Origin: Perlucidibaca sp.
GTDB lineage: Bacteria > Pseudomonadota > Gammaproteobacteria > Pseudomonadales > Moraxellaceae
Assembly (NCBI GenBank): GCA_023265995.1
Contig: JAHFSA010000007.1
Coordinates: forward strand, 84,191 to 148,190
Length of the DNA stretch: 64,000 nt
Direction of reading: 5' to 3'
Positions 54,888 through 63,398 of the stretch are shown piece by piece. The notes under the pieces were generated by a model. That model saw nothing but the letters and a program-made list of their open reading frames with translations, had not been told where the DNA came from and made no database searches. Position 1 is the first letter of the stretch, and every line of letters begins with the position of its first letter. Made by a program: the position numbers and the translations under genes.

Positions 54888-55856
54888 ATGATTGCCACCA
54901 TGAACCAGGAGCCGGCCATGGCCGGTGACGATGGCCAGGTCAGGCTGCCGATCAATGCCGTCGAGCGCGAAACCGGCGTTTCCAAGGAGCTGCTGCGCAT
55001 GTGGGAGCGCCGCTACGGCTTTCCCACGCCCGAACGCGATGCCCAGGGTGACCGCATCTATGCCATGGCACAGGTCAACAGGCTGCGCCTGTTGCGCCGG
55101 CTCATAGACCAGGGCTTCCGTCCGGGCAAGATCATCGCACTGCCCATGGCGGAGCTGGAACAGCTGCTGCAGGCACGCGGCAAGGACAGGCGCGAAGACT
55201 TCCCTGAGCTCGAGCACGAGCTGATCGCCATGCTCAAGTCAGACGACACCACACGCATTCGCGACTACCTCGGCCATCAGCTCATCAAGCTCGGTCTGCA
55301 GCGCTTCATCCTCGATTTCCTGCAGCATGCCAATGTCATCGTCGGCGACGCCTGGGCGCGCGGCGATATAGAGGTGCATGAAGAGCATCTGTTCACCGAG
55401 CAGGTGCAGAGCATCGTGCGTCATGCCATCGGCGGTCTGAACCCGGCCACCCAGGCACCGCGCATCATGCTCACCACGCCGCCAGAGGAAGGTCATACCC
55501 TGGGCATGCTCATGGTCGAGGCCCTGCTCCGCCTCGATAACATCGATGTCGTCTGCTACGGTGCCCAAATGCCGGTGCGCGAGGTCGCCCAGGCCGCGCT
55601 CAAGAACAAGATGCACATCGTCGCGATCTCGTTCAGCGCCTCCTGCCCGGCCACGCGCGCCATCGAATACCTGGAGGAATTGCGCTTCAGGTTGCCGCTG
55701 GCGCTGGACATCTGGGCCGGCGGCGCCGCCCTGCGCTCGACCCGGCGCAGCGTCGAAGCCGTGCAGTTTCTCCATGAACTGTCGGCGCTGCGTCAGGCCG
55801 TGCAGGCCTGGCAACGGACACACCCGACACGCCTCGACACCGGGAGACATTCTTGA
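54888..55856 (+). CDS. MerR-family regulator with cobalamin-binding domain, CarH/LitR type
   Basis: Likely a light sensor that uses adenosylcobalamin. Parts in order: MerR DNA-binding domain (INAVERETGVSKELLRMWERRYGFPTPERD, about residues 20-90), a four-helix B12 cap with W-x9-EH (W near 155, EH near 165), and a B12-binding Rossmann domain with the E-x-H-x-x-G motif (EGHTLG near 200), all hallmarks of CarH and LitR. In that family the dark tetramer blocks transcription and light releases it. GGGAG lies 7 bp before the chosen ATG. The stop overlaps the photolyase start as TTGA, which fits light-controlled DNA repair. Confidence 0.88.
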   Translation: MIATMNQEPAMAGDDGQVRLPINAVERETGVSKELLRMWERRYGFPTPERDAQGDRIYAMAQVNRLRLLRRLIDQGFRPGKIIALPMAELEQLLQARGKDRREDFPELEHELIAMLKSDDTTRIRDYLGHQLIKLGLQRFILDFLQHANVIVGDAWARGDIEVHEEHLFTEQVQSIVRHAIGGLNPATQAPRIMLTTPPEEGHTLGMLMVEALLRLDNIDVVCYGAQMPVREVAQAALKNKMHIVAISFSASCPATRAIEYLEELRFRLPLALDIWAGGAALRSTRRSVEAVQFLHELSALRQAVQAWQRTHPTRLDTGRHS

Positions 55857-57316
55857 GCCGCGACAGCAACACCACGCGTCATCACGTCCTGTGGCTGCGC
55901 CAGGATCTGCGCGTGGCTGACAATACCGCGCTGCATGCCGCCTGCCGCGACCCCGAGGCCGCCGTCACCGCGCTCTATGCCGTCACCCCGGCGCAATGGC
56001 AGGCTCACGATGTGGCGGGTGTGCGCATTGACCTTGAACTGCGTCAGCTCCGCCTGCTGCAGGCCGATCTCGCCGCTCTGGCCATCCCGCTGGTCATCAT
56101 CGAGGCCGCCGACTACCAGGCCCTGGTGCCCGTGCTGGCGGACTGGCTGCGCCGGCATGGTGTCGCTGAGCTGCATGGCAACCGCCAGTACGAGGTCAAC
56201 GAGCAGAGCCGCGACGCCGCCCTGGAGGCCGCACTGGGCAGTGATGTGCGCTGCTGCTGGCATCATGACCAGTGCATCATCGCGCCGGGCCGGGTGCTCA
56301 CCGCCGACCACCGCCCCTACACCGTGTTCACGCCCTTCAAGCGCAACTGGCTGGCGCAGCTGATGACGGCACCGCCGCCCATGCTGCCGATTCCGGCGCG
56401 ACGCCGACAGCAGTGCGCCACGTCCACGCCGGTGCCAGCGGCCGTGGCCGGCCTCGCCTCACATGTCGCCCCTGCCCTCGCCGGGCAGCTCTGGCCAGCC
56501 GGAGAAGACGCTGCCCATGACCGCCTGCATGCCTTCATCAGCGATGCCGGCGCGCACTACGACAGCCAGCGCGACCTCCCCGCCTGCAACGGCACCAGCA
56601 CGCTGTCGCCGTATCTGGCCGCCGGCATGCTGTCGCCACGCCAGTGCCTGCACGCGGCCTGGCAGCAGCAGGCCCATGGCGCCGGCAACGGCATGGCGAC
56701 CTGGATCAGCGAGCTGTGCTGGCGCGACTTCTACAAGCACATCCTGGTGCATTTCCCGCACGTCTGCCGGCACCAGGCCTTCAAGCGCGAAACCGACGCC
56801 ATTGCCTGGCGCCACGACGAAGCCCTGTTCCAGGCCTGGTGCCAGGGCCGCACCGGCTTTCCCATCGTCGATGCCGCCATGCGCCAGCTGCTGGCAACCG
56901 GCTGGATGCACAACCGCCTGCGCATGATCACGGCCATGTTCCTGAGCAAGGACCTGTTCATTGACTGGCGCTGGGGCGAACGCCATTTCATGCGCCATCT
57001 CGTCGATGGCGATTTCGCCGCCAACAATGGCGGCTGGCAATGGAGCGCCTCCACCGGCAACGATGCCGCGCCATACTTCCGCATCTTCAATCCGCTGCTG
57101 CAAAGCCGGAAATTCGACCCGGAGGGCAGCTTCATCCGCCGCTTCGTGCCGGAGCTGGCCGGACTCGACGGGCCGGACATCCATGCGCCACATGCGCACG
57201 GCCCCAGCCTGCTGGCGGCAGACTATCCCCTGCCCGTGATCGACCATGGTCGCGCGCGCGACCATGCCGTGGCGCAGTTCAAGGCACTGGCCACGGCAAC
57301 GGCAAGGACAACATGA
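55853..57316 (+). CDS. phrB: Deoxyribodipyrimidine photolyase
   Basis: Repairs UV-induced cyclobutane dimers with blue light. 487 residues: antenna domain from HHVLWLRQDLRVADNTALHAACRD, and the FAD domain with WISELCWRDFYKHILVHFP near residue 285, TGFPIVDAAMRQLLATGWMHNRLRMITAMFLSKDLFIDWRWGE and DGDFAANNGGWQWSASTGNDAAPYFRIFNP, the class I CPD photolyase signature. E. coli PhrB has 472 residues. The start is TTG, overlapping the regulator's stop, with GGGAGA 6 bp upstream, so expression is coupled to the CarH/LitR-like regulator. Confidence 0.93.
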   Translation: MSRDSNTTRHHVLWLRQDLRVADNTALHAACRDPEAAVTALYAVTPAQWQAHDVAGVRIDLELRQLRLLQADLAALAIPLVIIEAADYQALVPVLADWLRRHGVAELHGNRQYEVNEQSRDAALEAALGSDVRCCWHHDQCIIAPGRVLTADHRPYTVFTPFKRNWLAQLMTAPPPMLPIPARRRQQCATSTPVPAAVAGLASHVAPALAGQLWPAGEDAAHDRLHAFISDAGAHYDSQRDLPACNGTSTLSPYLAAGMLSPRQCLHAAWQQQAHGAGNGMATWISELCWRDFYKHILVHFPHVCRHQAFKRETDAIAWRHDEALFQAWCQGRTGFPIVDAAMRQLLATGWMHNRLRMITAMFLSKDLFIDWRWGERHFMRHLVDGDFAANNGGWQWSASTGNDAAPYFRIFNPLLQSRKFDPEGSFIRRFVPELAGLDGPDIHAPHAHGPSLLAADYPLPVIDHGRARDHAVAQFKALATATARTT

Positions 57317-57325
57317 GAGTGGGCG

Positions 57326-57343
57326 GCCCGGTGAACACCGGGC
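57326..57343. terminator. Short hairpin between phrB and parA ends
   Basis: GCCCGGT-GAAC-ACCGGGC, a perfect 7-bp stem 9 bp behind the phrB stop and 9 bp from the convergent parA stop. No T-run; a weak bidirectional terminator at best. Confidence 0.45.
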
Positions 57344-57352
57344 TGGCCGGCC

Positions 57353-58141
57353 TCAGCGGCTGCTGAGGCGCTGGAACAGATTGACGAACTCGCCGGTGAG
57401 CTTGTGCTTGGGCGCGAGGTGGATCAGCGGCTGACAGCGCTGATGCGATTCGCGCATGATGACCGACGAGGTCAGCGCCGGATCGAGCACCGGCAGGCCT
57501 TCGGCCTTGAGCTCGGCAACCAGCTTGACCGGCAGCGAGGCGCGCGGCTGGAACTGGTTGATGATGATGCCCTCGATGAGCAGACCGCTGTTGTGGTCCT
57601 TGGTGGTTTCCTCGACATTCTCGATCAGTGTGTAGAGCGCACGGCGCGAGAAGGCATCGCAGTCGAAGGGAATCAGGCAGCGCTCGGCCGCGATCAGCGC
57701 CGACAGCGTGTAGAAATTGAAGGCCGGCGGCGTGTCGATGAAGATCTCGTCGTAGCTCTCGCTGAGCTCCTTGAGCGCCGAGGCCATCTTGTAGATCTTG
57801 TGCTTGCTCTCCAGCATGTGCTCGATTTCGCGCAGCTCCGGGTTCGACGGAATCAGGTAGAGATTGGCGAACGGCGTCGGATGCACGAACTCCGACAGAG
57901 GCTTTTCCTTCATCTTGAACGACAGCGACTGGGCGAAGAACTGGCCGACGTTGGGCGACAGCTCCGGAATGTCGCGGCCGAAGCTGGCGGCATCGCCCAG
58001 CAGATACTGGCTGGCATTGCCCTGCGGATCGAGATCGAGCACCAGCGTGCGGCGGCCCTGCTGGGCACTGATGGCAGCCAGGTTGATGGTGATGCTGGAC
58101 TTGCCGACACCGCCTTTCTGATTGAATACCACGCGACGCAT
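57353..58141 (-). CDS. ParA-family ATPase without adjacent ParB
   Basis: Deviant Walker ATPase of the ParA/MinD group, 262 residues. The start reads MRRVVFNQKGGVGKSSITINLA with the signature Lys, then DLDPQGNAS and EIFIDTPPAFNFYTLSALIAA with the switch II Asp. Chromosomal orphan ParA proteins position various cargos, for example chemotaxis arrays, flagella or plasmids. No parB or parS was seen, so the cargo is unknown. GAGGA lies 8 bp before the start. It lies 88 bp behind an SpmAB-like gene on the same strand. Confidence 0.88.
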   Translation of the reverse strand: MRRVVFNQKGGVGKSSITINLAAISAQQGRRTLVLDLDPQGNASQYLLGDAASFGRDIPELSPNVGQFFAQSLSFKMKEKPLSEFVHPTPFANLYLIPSNPELREIEHMLESKHKIYKMASALKELSESYDEIFIDTPPAFNFYTLSALIAAERCLIPFDCDAFSRRALYTLIENVEETTKDHNSGLLIEGIIINQFQPRASLPVKLVAELKAEGLPVLDPALTSSVIMRESHQRCQPLIHLAPKHKLTGEFVNLFQRLSSR

Positions 58142-58229
58142 GAACGCTTCCTCTGACTGCCCGCCGCCCGACATCGGGCGACCAGGGAAAGTGACGAGAC
58201 CCGGATTCTAGCTCAGGAAAATGCCTGCC

Positions 58230-59471
58230 TCACGGCGTCGGCGGAAAAAACCAGTAGGCCGCCAGGATGGCCGTTACCACACCCACCAGATCGGCCAGCA
58301 GGCCGCAGGCCAGGGCACCGCGATCACGCCGGATGCCGACCACGCCATAGTAGACGGCAACCACGTAGAACGTGGTTTCGGAAGAACCCTGAATGATCGC
58401 CGAGACCAGGGCCGGGAAGCTGTCGACGCCATAGGTCTGCATGGTCTCCAGCATCATGGCGCGAGCACCGCTGCCGGACAGCGACTTCATGAAGGCCGTG
58501 GTCAGCGCCGGCACGAACTCGGTATGCATGCCCAGCGCCTGGAAGAGATGGCGCAGACCATCAAGGGTCAGCTCCAGAACACCACTGGCGCGCAGACCGG
58601 CGATGGCGACCAGCATGGCGAGCAGATAGGGAATCAGGCCGATTGCCGTCTGGAAGCCCTCCTTGGCGCCACTGACAAAGACCTCGTAGACCGCCAGCTT
58701 GCGCCACCAGCCGGCGAGCAGGAAACCGGAAATGATCAGCACCAGCAGGCCGTTACCGGTCGCGCTCGACATGCGGCTCATCTCGCTGGCCGGCAGTTGC
58801 GTGAGCAGGCTGATGACGCCGGCCATGAGCAGCGCAAAGCCGGCGCCATAGGCCAGCAGCACACGGTCGAAGAGACGGATGCGATGCATCAGGCAGATGG
58901 CGACGACACCGACCAGGGTCGAGGCCGAGGTCGCCATGAGTATGGGCAGGAACACGCTGGCCGGATCCGGAGCGCCCTGCTGGGCACGGTAAAGAAAGAC
59001 CGACACCGGAATCAGCGTCACCGAGGAGGCATTGATGACCAGGAACAGCGACTGCGCCTTGGTCGCGCGCTCCGGCTCGGGGTTCAGGGTCTGCAACTCG
59101 CGCATGGCCTGCAGGCCGAGCGGCGTGGCGGCATTGTCGAGACCGAGGAAGTTGGCCGAGATATTCATGGTGATGGCGCCGAAGGCCGGATGCCCTTCCG
59201 GCACCTCCGGCATGAGGCGGCGGAACAGCGGCTGCAGCAGGCGCCCGAAAACCGCCACCAGCCCGGCATGCTCGGCAACCTTGAACAACCCCAGCCAGAG
59301 CGTCATGACACCGACCAGGCCTATGCTGATGTCGACGCTGGTCTTGGCAGCATCGAACCAGGCCTGCACCACACGGCCGAAGCTTTCGACATCACCACCG
59401 ACCAGAGCCTGCCAGGTCGCGGTGACCACGGTCACGACAAAGAAGAACAGCCACAGCAGGTTCAGCACAAA
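58230..59471 (-). CDS. Nucleoside-recognition (Gate) domain membrane protein, fused SpmA-SpmB type
   Basis: Inner-membrane protein of 413 residues with two homologous halves. The first has DISIGLVGVMTLWLGLFKVAEHAGLV and GAITMNISANFLGLDNAATPLGLQAMRELQTLNP, the SpmA signature; the second has GFQTAIGLIPYLLAMLVAIAGLRASG and KSLSGSGARAMMLETMQTYGVDSF, then IIQGSSETTFYVVAVYYG, the SpmB signature. In Bacillus the two are separate proteins for spore-core dehydration; Gram-negative fusions are of unknown function. GTG is taken as start because GGGAG lies about 8 bp upstream. Confidence 0.85.
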   Translation of the reverse strand, partial: FVLNLLWLFFFVVTVVTATWQALVGGDVESFGRVVQAWFDAAKTSVDISIGLVGVMTLWLGLFKVAEHAGLVAVFGRLLQPLFRRLMPEVPEGHPAFGAITMNISANFLGLDNAATPLGLQAMRELQTLNPEPERATKAQSLFLVINASSVTLIPVSVFLYRAQQGAPDPASVFLPILMATSASTLVGVVAICLMHRIRLFDRVLLAYGAGFALLMAGVISLLTQLPASEMSRMSSATGNGLLVLIISGFLLAGWWRKLAVYEVFVSGAKEGFQTAIGLIPYLLAMLVAIAGLRASGVLELTLDGLRHLFQALGMHTEFVPALTTAFMKSLSGSGARAMMLETMQTYGVDSFPALVSAIIQGSSETTFYVVAVYYGVVGIRRDRGALACGLLADLVGVVTAILAAYWFFPPTP

Positions 59472-59657
59472 TCCACTCCCGGAGCAGAAACGAACAAGGA
59501 GCACTTTCGCATCGTGCAGGTCGCAACCCCATGCCGCTCATCGCCGACATCATACCTTCTGCATAAGCCATGCGGGCAAGCCGGATGGATACCTCTTTCG
59601 ACCTGTACAAACGATCACCTGCGCTTCTAAAGCCTCTTGTGGCAAGGCTTTCAGGAG

Positions 59658-59680
59658 TTTTCCACATATTCTGTGGATAA
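59658..59680. promoter_or_regulatory. Two facing DnaA-box matches
   Basis: TTTTCCACA on the plus strand and TTATCCACA on the minus strand (read as TGTGGATAA) face each other over 5 bp; both fit TTWTNCACA. The flanking bases extend the symmetry to 11 bp per arm with one mismatch (AGTT/AACT outside). Confidence 0.6.
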
Positions 59681-59895
59681 CTCTGTCGATATGCCGTTTG
59701 CGGACGCCCGAAATCACCGAACCTACACGATTCCTTACGAATTGATCATTTTTTAATCAAACAGAAATTATTCAATATTTTCATACACTTGATTTTGTCA
59801 ACCGCGTCATGAAATTGACTTTCAGTGACTTTGGCAAAGCTTTGCGAGTACCTGGAGCGACAGCAGCCGGGAAAAGAGGATAAGTGCCTCGGCCC

Positions 59896-59911
59896 CTGAC
59901 AATACTGTCAG
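59896..59911. promoter_or_regulatory. Palindrome upstream of the P450 gene
   Basis: CTGACA-ATAC-TGTCAG, a perfect 6-4-6 inverted repeat 146 bp before the P450 start. The right arm runs into TCAGACAAT, which repeats part of the left. Possible operator of a dimeric regulator. Confidence 0.4.
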
Positions 59912-60056
59912 ACAATCCCATGTAAAAACGCCTTCCGAGTCACTGAAAGACACAACCATGTCATTTATTGCGATAGATACCCTGGTGGCTATAACCTACT
60001 TTCCAAGGCACCGTGACTGACCATTCACGCCACTGAAAAGGCCCGGAGCAGTACCC

Positions 60057-61403
60057 ATGTCCTCGATGAAAGCCGATGCTGCCGTTCGCCGGCCCGCACT
60101 CATGAAGATTCCCGGCCATGGCGGCCTGCCCTTTCTTGGTGAAACCCTGGACATCATGTTCCACCCGGCCGAATACCTCAGCCAGCGTTACGCCGAGCTG
60201 GGCGAAGTCAGCTGGACCTCGGCCTACGGCACCCGCATGGTCTTCCTGCTCGGCCCCGATGCCGTGCAGATGGTGCTGCAGAACCGCGACCAGGCCTTTT
60301 CCAACAGCAAGGGCTGGGATTTCTTCATAGGCCGCTTCTTCACCCGCGGCATCATGCTGCTCGATTTCGACGAACATCGCTGGCACCGGCAGATCATGCA
60401 GGCCGCCTTCACCAAGAAGGCACTGGCGTCCTACCTCGAGCCCATGAACCCGGCCATTGCCCGCGGCATGGCGAAATGGCGCCCCGACGACAAGTTCGCC
60501 ATTCTGTCGCATGTGAAGTCGCTGACCCTGGATCTGGCCACCGAAGTGTTCATGGGCGCCAAGCTCGGTCCCGAGGCCGATGCCATAAACCACGCCTTTG
60601 TCGATACCGTGCGCGCCGGCACCTCCATCATTCGCTACCCGGTTCCCGGTCTGGGCTGGCACAAGGGCCTCAAGGGCCGCGCCCTGCTCGAACGCTTCTT
60701 CCGCGAACGCCTGCCGGCCAAGCGCGCCAATCCGGGCAGCGACCTGTTCAGTCAGCTCTGTCTGGCCACAGGCGATGACGGACAGAGCTTCAGCGACGAA
60801 GACATCATCAACCACATGATCTTCCTGCTCATGGCCGCCCATGACACCACCACGATCACGCTCTGCTCCCTGCTCTACCAGCTCGCCCGGCACCCGGAAT
60901 GGCAGGAGAAGGCACGCGCCGAAAGTCTGGCGCTGGGACATCGCGACCTCGGCTACGACGAGCTCGACCAGTTGCCGACCATAGGCCTGTGCATGAAGGA
61001 AGCCCTGCGCATGATCGCGCCCGTGCCCGGCATGCCGCGCCGCACGGTCAAGGATGTCGAGTTCAAGGGCCACCTGATTCCCTCCGGCACGCTGATAAGC
61101 ATCAACCCGCAGTTCACGCACCACATGCCCGAATACTGGACCCTGCCGGAGCGCTTCGATCCGACCCGCTTCCTGGAGCCGCGCATGGAGCACAAGCAGC
61201 ACAGCTACCAGTACGTGCCTTTCGGCGGCGGCGCCCACATGTGCATAGGCCTGCACTTCGCGGAAATGCAGGTCAAGGCGGTGACGCACCACCTGCTGCA
61301 ACGCTTCCGCTGGACTGTCGACGAGAGCTACGAAATGCCGGTCGACTTCCGCTCGCTGCCGGTGCCCGCCGACGGCCTGCCGGTCAGGCTCATCGCACTC
61401 TGA
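60057..61403 (+). CDS. Cytochrome P450
   Basis: Heme monooxygenase of 448 residues, soluble (no N-terminal anchor). The I-helix oxygen-binding motif is MAAHDTTT near residue 262, the E-x-x-R of helix K is EALR near 315, and the heme loop is FGGGAHMCIG near 388-397 with the Cys ligand. The PGHGGLPFLGETLDI start and overall pattern resemble the CYP120/CYP26-like bacterial group, which act on retinoids or other lipophilic substrates; this is a weak guess. No ferredoxin or reductase gene is adjacent. It stands alone behind a long regulatory region. Confidence 0.93.
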   Translation: MSSMKADAAVRRPALMKIPGHGGLPFLGETLDIMFHPAEYLSQRYAELGEVSWTSAYGTRMVFLLGPDAVQMVLQNRDQAFSNSKGWDFFIGRFFTRGIMLLDFDEHRWHRQIMQAAFTKKALASYLEPMNPAIARGMAKWRPDDKFAILSHVKSLTLDLATEVFMGAKLGPEADAINHAFVDTVRAGTSIIRYPVPGLGWHKGLKGRALLERFFRERLPAKRANPGSDLFSQLCLATGDDGQSFSDEDIINHMIFLLMAAHDTTTITLCSLLYQLARHPEWQEKARAESLALGHRDLGYDELDQLPTIGLCMKEALRMIAPVPGMPRRTVKDVEFKGHLIPSGTLISINPQFTHHMPEYWTLPERFDPTRFLEPRMEHKQHSYQYVPFGGGAHMCIGLHFAEMQVKAVTHHLLQRFRWTVDESYEMPVDFRSLPVPADGLPVRLIAL

Positions 61404-61432
61404 CAGCCTCTCCACCCGGCTCGGGCAGCCGC

Positions 61433-61735
61433 TCATTGCAGGCGCAGCCTGTTCCTGTTGCGAGCCGTGAAAGACGGCCCCAGCCCCTTCACTTCCTCAA
61501 GCTGGGCAATATCCCGGAAAGCACCATGCTGGCGGCGCCAGGCCACGATCGCCCTGGCCTTGCTCGGGCCTATGCCGGTCAGGGCTTCGTCGAGCTCGTC
61601 GGCAGTGGCGGTATTGATGTTGATGCGGGCCTCCTGAACAGCAGAAGACAGCCGTGACGGCGGGTGTTGCCGCGCGGCCATGGCTGACCAGGGCAGCAGA
61701 CAGCAAAGCACGACAAGCAGACGAAGACAGGACAT
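61433..61735 (-). CDS. ComEA-family helix-hairpin-helix DNA-binding protein
   Basis: Exported protein of 100 residues with a signal peptide (MSCLRLLVVLCCLLPWSAMA) and one helix-hairpin-helix pair: ININTATADELDEALTGIGPSKARAIVAWRRQHGAFRDIAQLEEVKGLGPSF. Short ComEA proteins bind DNA in the periplasm during natural transformation. The internal Met is chosen for the signal peptide. The gene stands alone, convergent with the P450 gene. Confidence 0.88.
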   Translation of the reverse strand: MSCLRLLVVLCCLLPWSAMAARQHPPSRLSSAVQEARININTATADELDEALTGIGPSKARAIVAWRRQHGAFRDIAQLEEVKGLGPSFTARNRNRLRLQ

Positions 61736-61838
61736 GGCGATGACTCCCGACGCGAGCGCTAAGCTCCCTGTCAGAGGTATAGCCACGATGCCGGGCATTC
61801 GCCAATGCGAGGCCGGAAAAGCGCGCAGGGACCGCTCA

Positions 61839-62294
61839 TCACTGAATGGGGCAGTGAAAGACCTGGAACTGTTGATCGCGTTGCCAGCCGGCGGCCTCGT
61901 ACAGGGCCTGAGCCTCCTCGTTCGTCATGGCCGTGGACAAGCTCAGGCGAACCGCGCCGAGGCTGCGGCCGAACGTCTCCGCCTCTGCCAGCAACGTGGT
62001 GGCGACACCCTTGCGCCTGGCATCGGGGCGCACATAGAGATCATTGAGAATGAAGATGCGCGCCATGGCGACCGAGGAAAAGCTCGGGTAGAGCTGCACG
62101 AAACCCAGCGGGTCAGCGCATTCGTCATGGGCCACGAACAGGGTCGACTCGCCATGATTGAAGCGTGCCCGCAGAAAGCTCTCGGCCGCCGCGATGTCAC
62201 TGTCACGGCCATAGAACTGGCGATACTCATCGAACAGGAGCGCCAGGTCAGCCACATCGGATAATGCCGCCTGCCGCACGGTGATCAGACTCAT
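61839..62294 (-). CDS. GNAT-family N-acetyltransferase
   Basis: 151 residues from MSLITVRQAALSDV. The acetyl-CoA binding motif A is LYVRPDARRKGVATTLLAEAETFG near residue 90 and motif B NEEAQALYEAAGWQRDQQF near the end. The substrate is unknown. GGGAG stands just before the ATG. It is the second gene of a small minus-strand group with the membrane protein upstream. Confidence 0.88.
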   Translation of the reverse strand: MSLITVRQAALSDVADLALLFDEYRQFYGRDSDIAAAESFLRARFNHGESTLFVAHDECADPLGFVQLYPSFSSVAMARIFILNDLYVRPDARRKGVATTLLAEAETFGRSLGAVRLSLSTAMTNEEAQALYEAAGWQRDQQFQVFHCPIQ

Positions 62295-62334
62295 GCTCCC
62301 TGCCCTCCTGAAAGCCGCAATCCGGCTCATGCCG

Positions 62335-62760
62335 TCATGGTGCGGCACCCCGGCGCAAACCCCAAAGCACCAGGACCGTACCGGCGATGATGGCCAGCCC
62401 GACGCTGGTGAAACCTATCTGCACCAGATCCTCCTGCCAGCGGACGGCCTGCAGGCCAGGCGCCGCGACCGGTGACAGGGCACCCGTGCCGAAGACCGCA
62501 GCCAGCGTGGTGAATGCCCAGTTGGCGTAGGTTCCGTACAGGATGGCGCAGTATGTCGCGCCCTTGAGCCGTGCCGTCAACCTGACCTCGCCCCAGACGG
62601 CACCCAGCGCGAGCAGGAAGGTGCCGTTCATGACGCCCTCCAGGTGCGCCGCCAAGCCCATGCGGATATTGCTGAAGTGCGCCTCGACGAGCCCGGTCAG
62701 CAGACCGAGCAGAAACAGGAACATGCCGTGCCATAACAGGCAACGTCTGGATTCGCTCAT
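62335..62760 (-). CDS. Small four-helix membrane protein resembling hydroxylaminobenzene mutase/styrene oxide isomerase
   Basis: 141-residue integral membrane protein with four predicted helices (LLWHGMFLFLLGLLTGLVEA; LEGVMNGTFLLALGAVW; YCAILYGTYANWAFTTLAAVFG; IGFTSVGLAIIAGTVLVLWGL). The HxxNxRMGLAAHLEGVMNG segment, with conserved His and Asn, is like the one in the HAB mutase/styrene oxide isomerase group, whose members rearrange hydroxylaminoarenes or epoxides. This is pattern recognition, not a verified match. The second of two adjacent Mets is chosen for better spacing to AGGGGGG. Confidence 0.55.
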   Translation of the reverse strand: MSESRRCLLWHGMFLFLLGLLTGLVEAHFSNIRMGLAAHLEGVMNGTFLLALGAVWGEVRLTARLKGATYCAILYGTYANWAFTTLAAVFGTGALSPVAAPGLQAVRWQEDLVQIGFTSVGLAIIAGTVLVLWGLRRGAAP

Positions 62761-62835
62761 CATTACCCCCCTTATGCATCGGAGCATCTGCCGGGCCGAA
62801 GGCATGACCGTCGGCCCGGCCTCTTTGTGTCGCCG

Positions 62836-63153
62836 TCAGTGATCAGCCCAGTTCCTGCAGGCCGCCGCGATGGACGGTCCTGCCCTGGCAAGGTCGGCAG
62901 GCAGCATGACCGGCATGAACTCCAGGTCAGCCTTCAGCCACAGGAAAAAAGGCTCGGCAATGGCCGGGATCTCCGAAGCGTCCTCCATGTTCACGACGAT
63001 ATAGCCGCCGCGTTGTCCGTTGATGGAGGTGAAATAGGCAGTCTCGGCCTTGATCTCGGCAAGAAGGCGCTGCATCTTCTCGCCGAACTGCGGGTCTGTT
63101 AGTGCGGAGTTGCCGGCATCCACCGGAAAACGAATCTTGAGCAGATAACGCAT
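62836..63153 (-). CDS. Small conserved hypothetical protein, ferredoxin-like fold probable
   Basis: 105-residue cytosolic protein: MRYLLKIRFPVDAGNSALTD, then MQRLLAEIKAETAYFTSINGQRGGYIVVNMEDASEIPAIAEPFFLWLKADLEFMPVM. The beta-alpha-beta-beta-alpha-beta order and the GGYIVVNMED strand are typical of dimeric alpha-beta barrel proteins. No function is proposed. GGAGG lies 5 bp before the start. It stands alone between the membrane protein and tRNA-Pro. Confidence 0.65.
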   Translation of the reverse strand: MRYLLKIRFPVDAGNSALTDPQFGEKMQRLLAEIKAETAYFTSINGQRGGYIVVNMEDASEIPAIAEPFFLWLKADLEFMPVMLPADLARAGPSIAAACRNWADH

Positions 63154-63345
63154 GAGAACCTCCGAAATGACATGTGCAGTTTCGGTACTTCCTTGCAAAA
63201 CGCCCAACTCATGCTGAATGGCTGAACCACCGCATGAGGAACAACATCCTGAGGCCGAAACCCCGGCGGCAGGTCACGCGACACATCAGTCATCGGACTG
63301 ATCGTGACACAGGCGCCCCGCTCCGGCAATTCGTGCGGCGGAAAC

Positions 63346-63381
63346 AAAAAAGCCGCTGCAACCCTGGCGGGCGCAACGGCT
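63346..63381 (-). terminator. Terminator behind tRNA-Pro
   Basis: On the minus strand AGCCGTTGC pairs with GCAGCGGCT (one G-T) and is followed by TTTTTTG, 18 bp after the tRNA 3' end. Confidence 0.88.
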
Positions 63382-63398
63382 CTTTCGTCTTGAATTCG

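Larger units (their letters stand above)
59472..60056. other. 585-bp non-coding region with AT-rich tract
   Basis: The longest gene-free gap outside the intron. From the spm side it holds two facing DnaA-box matches, a strongly AT-rich tract at about 59732-59805 with the inverted pair TTGAT/ATCAA, a palindrome at 59896-59911, and a TATAAC about 65 bp before the P450 start. It serves as promoter region for the divergent spm and P450 genes. A replication role is possible but unproven. Confidence 0.5.

Noticed and set aside
59472-60056. Chromosomal origin oriC
   Set aside because: Only two box matches and no dnaA, dnaN, rpmH or mnmG nearby; reported instead as a DnaA-related site of unknown role.
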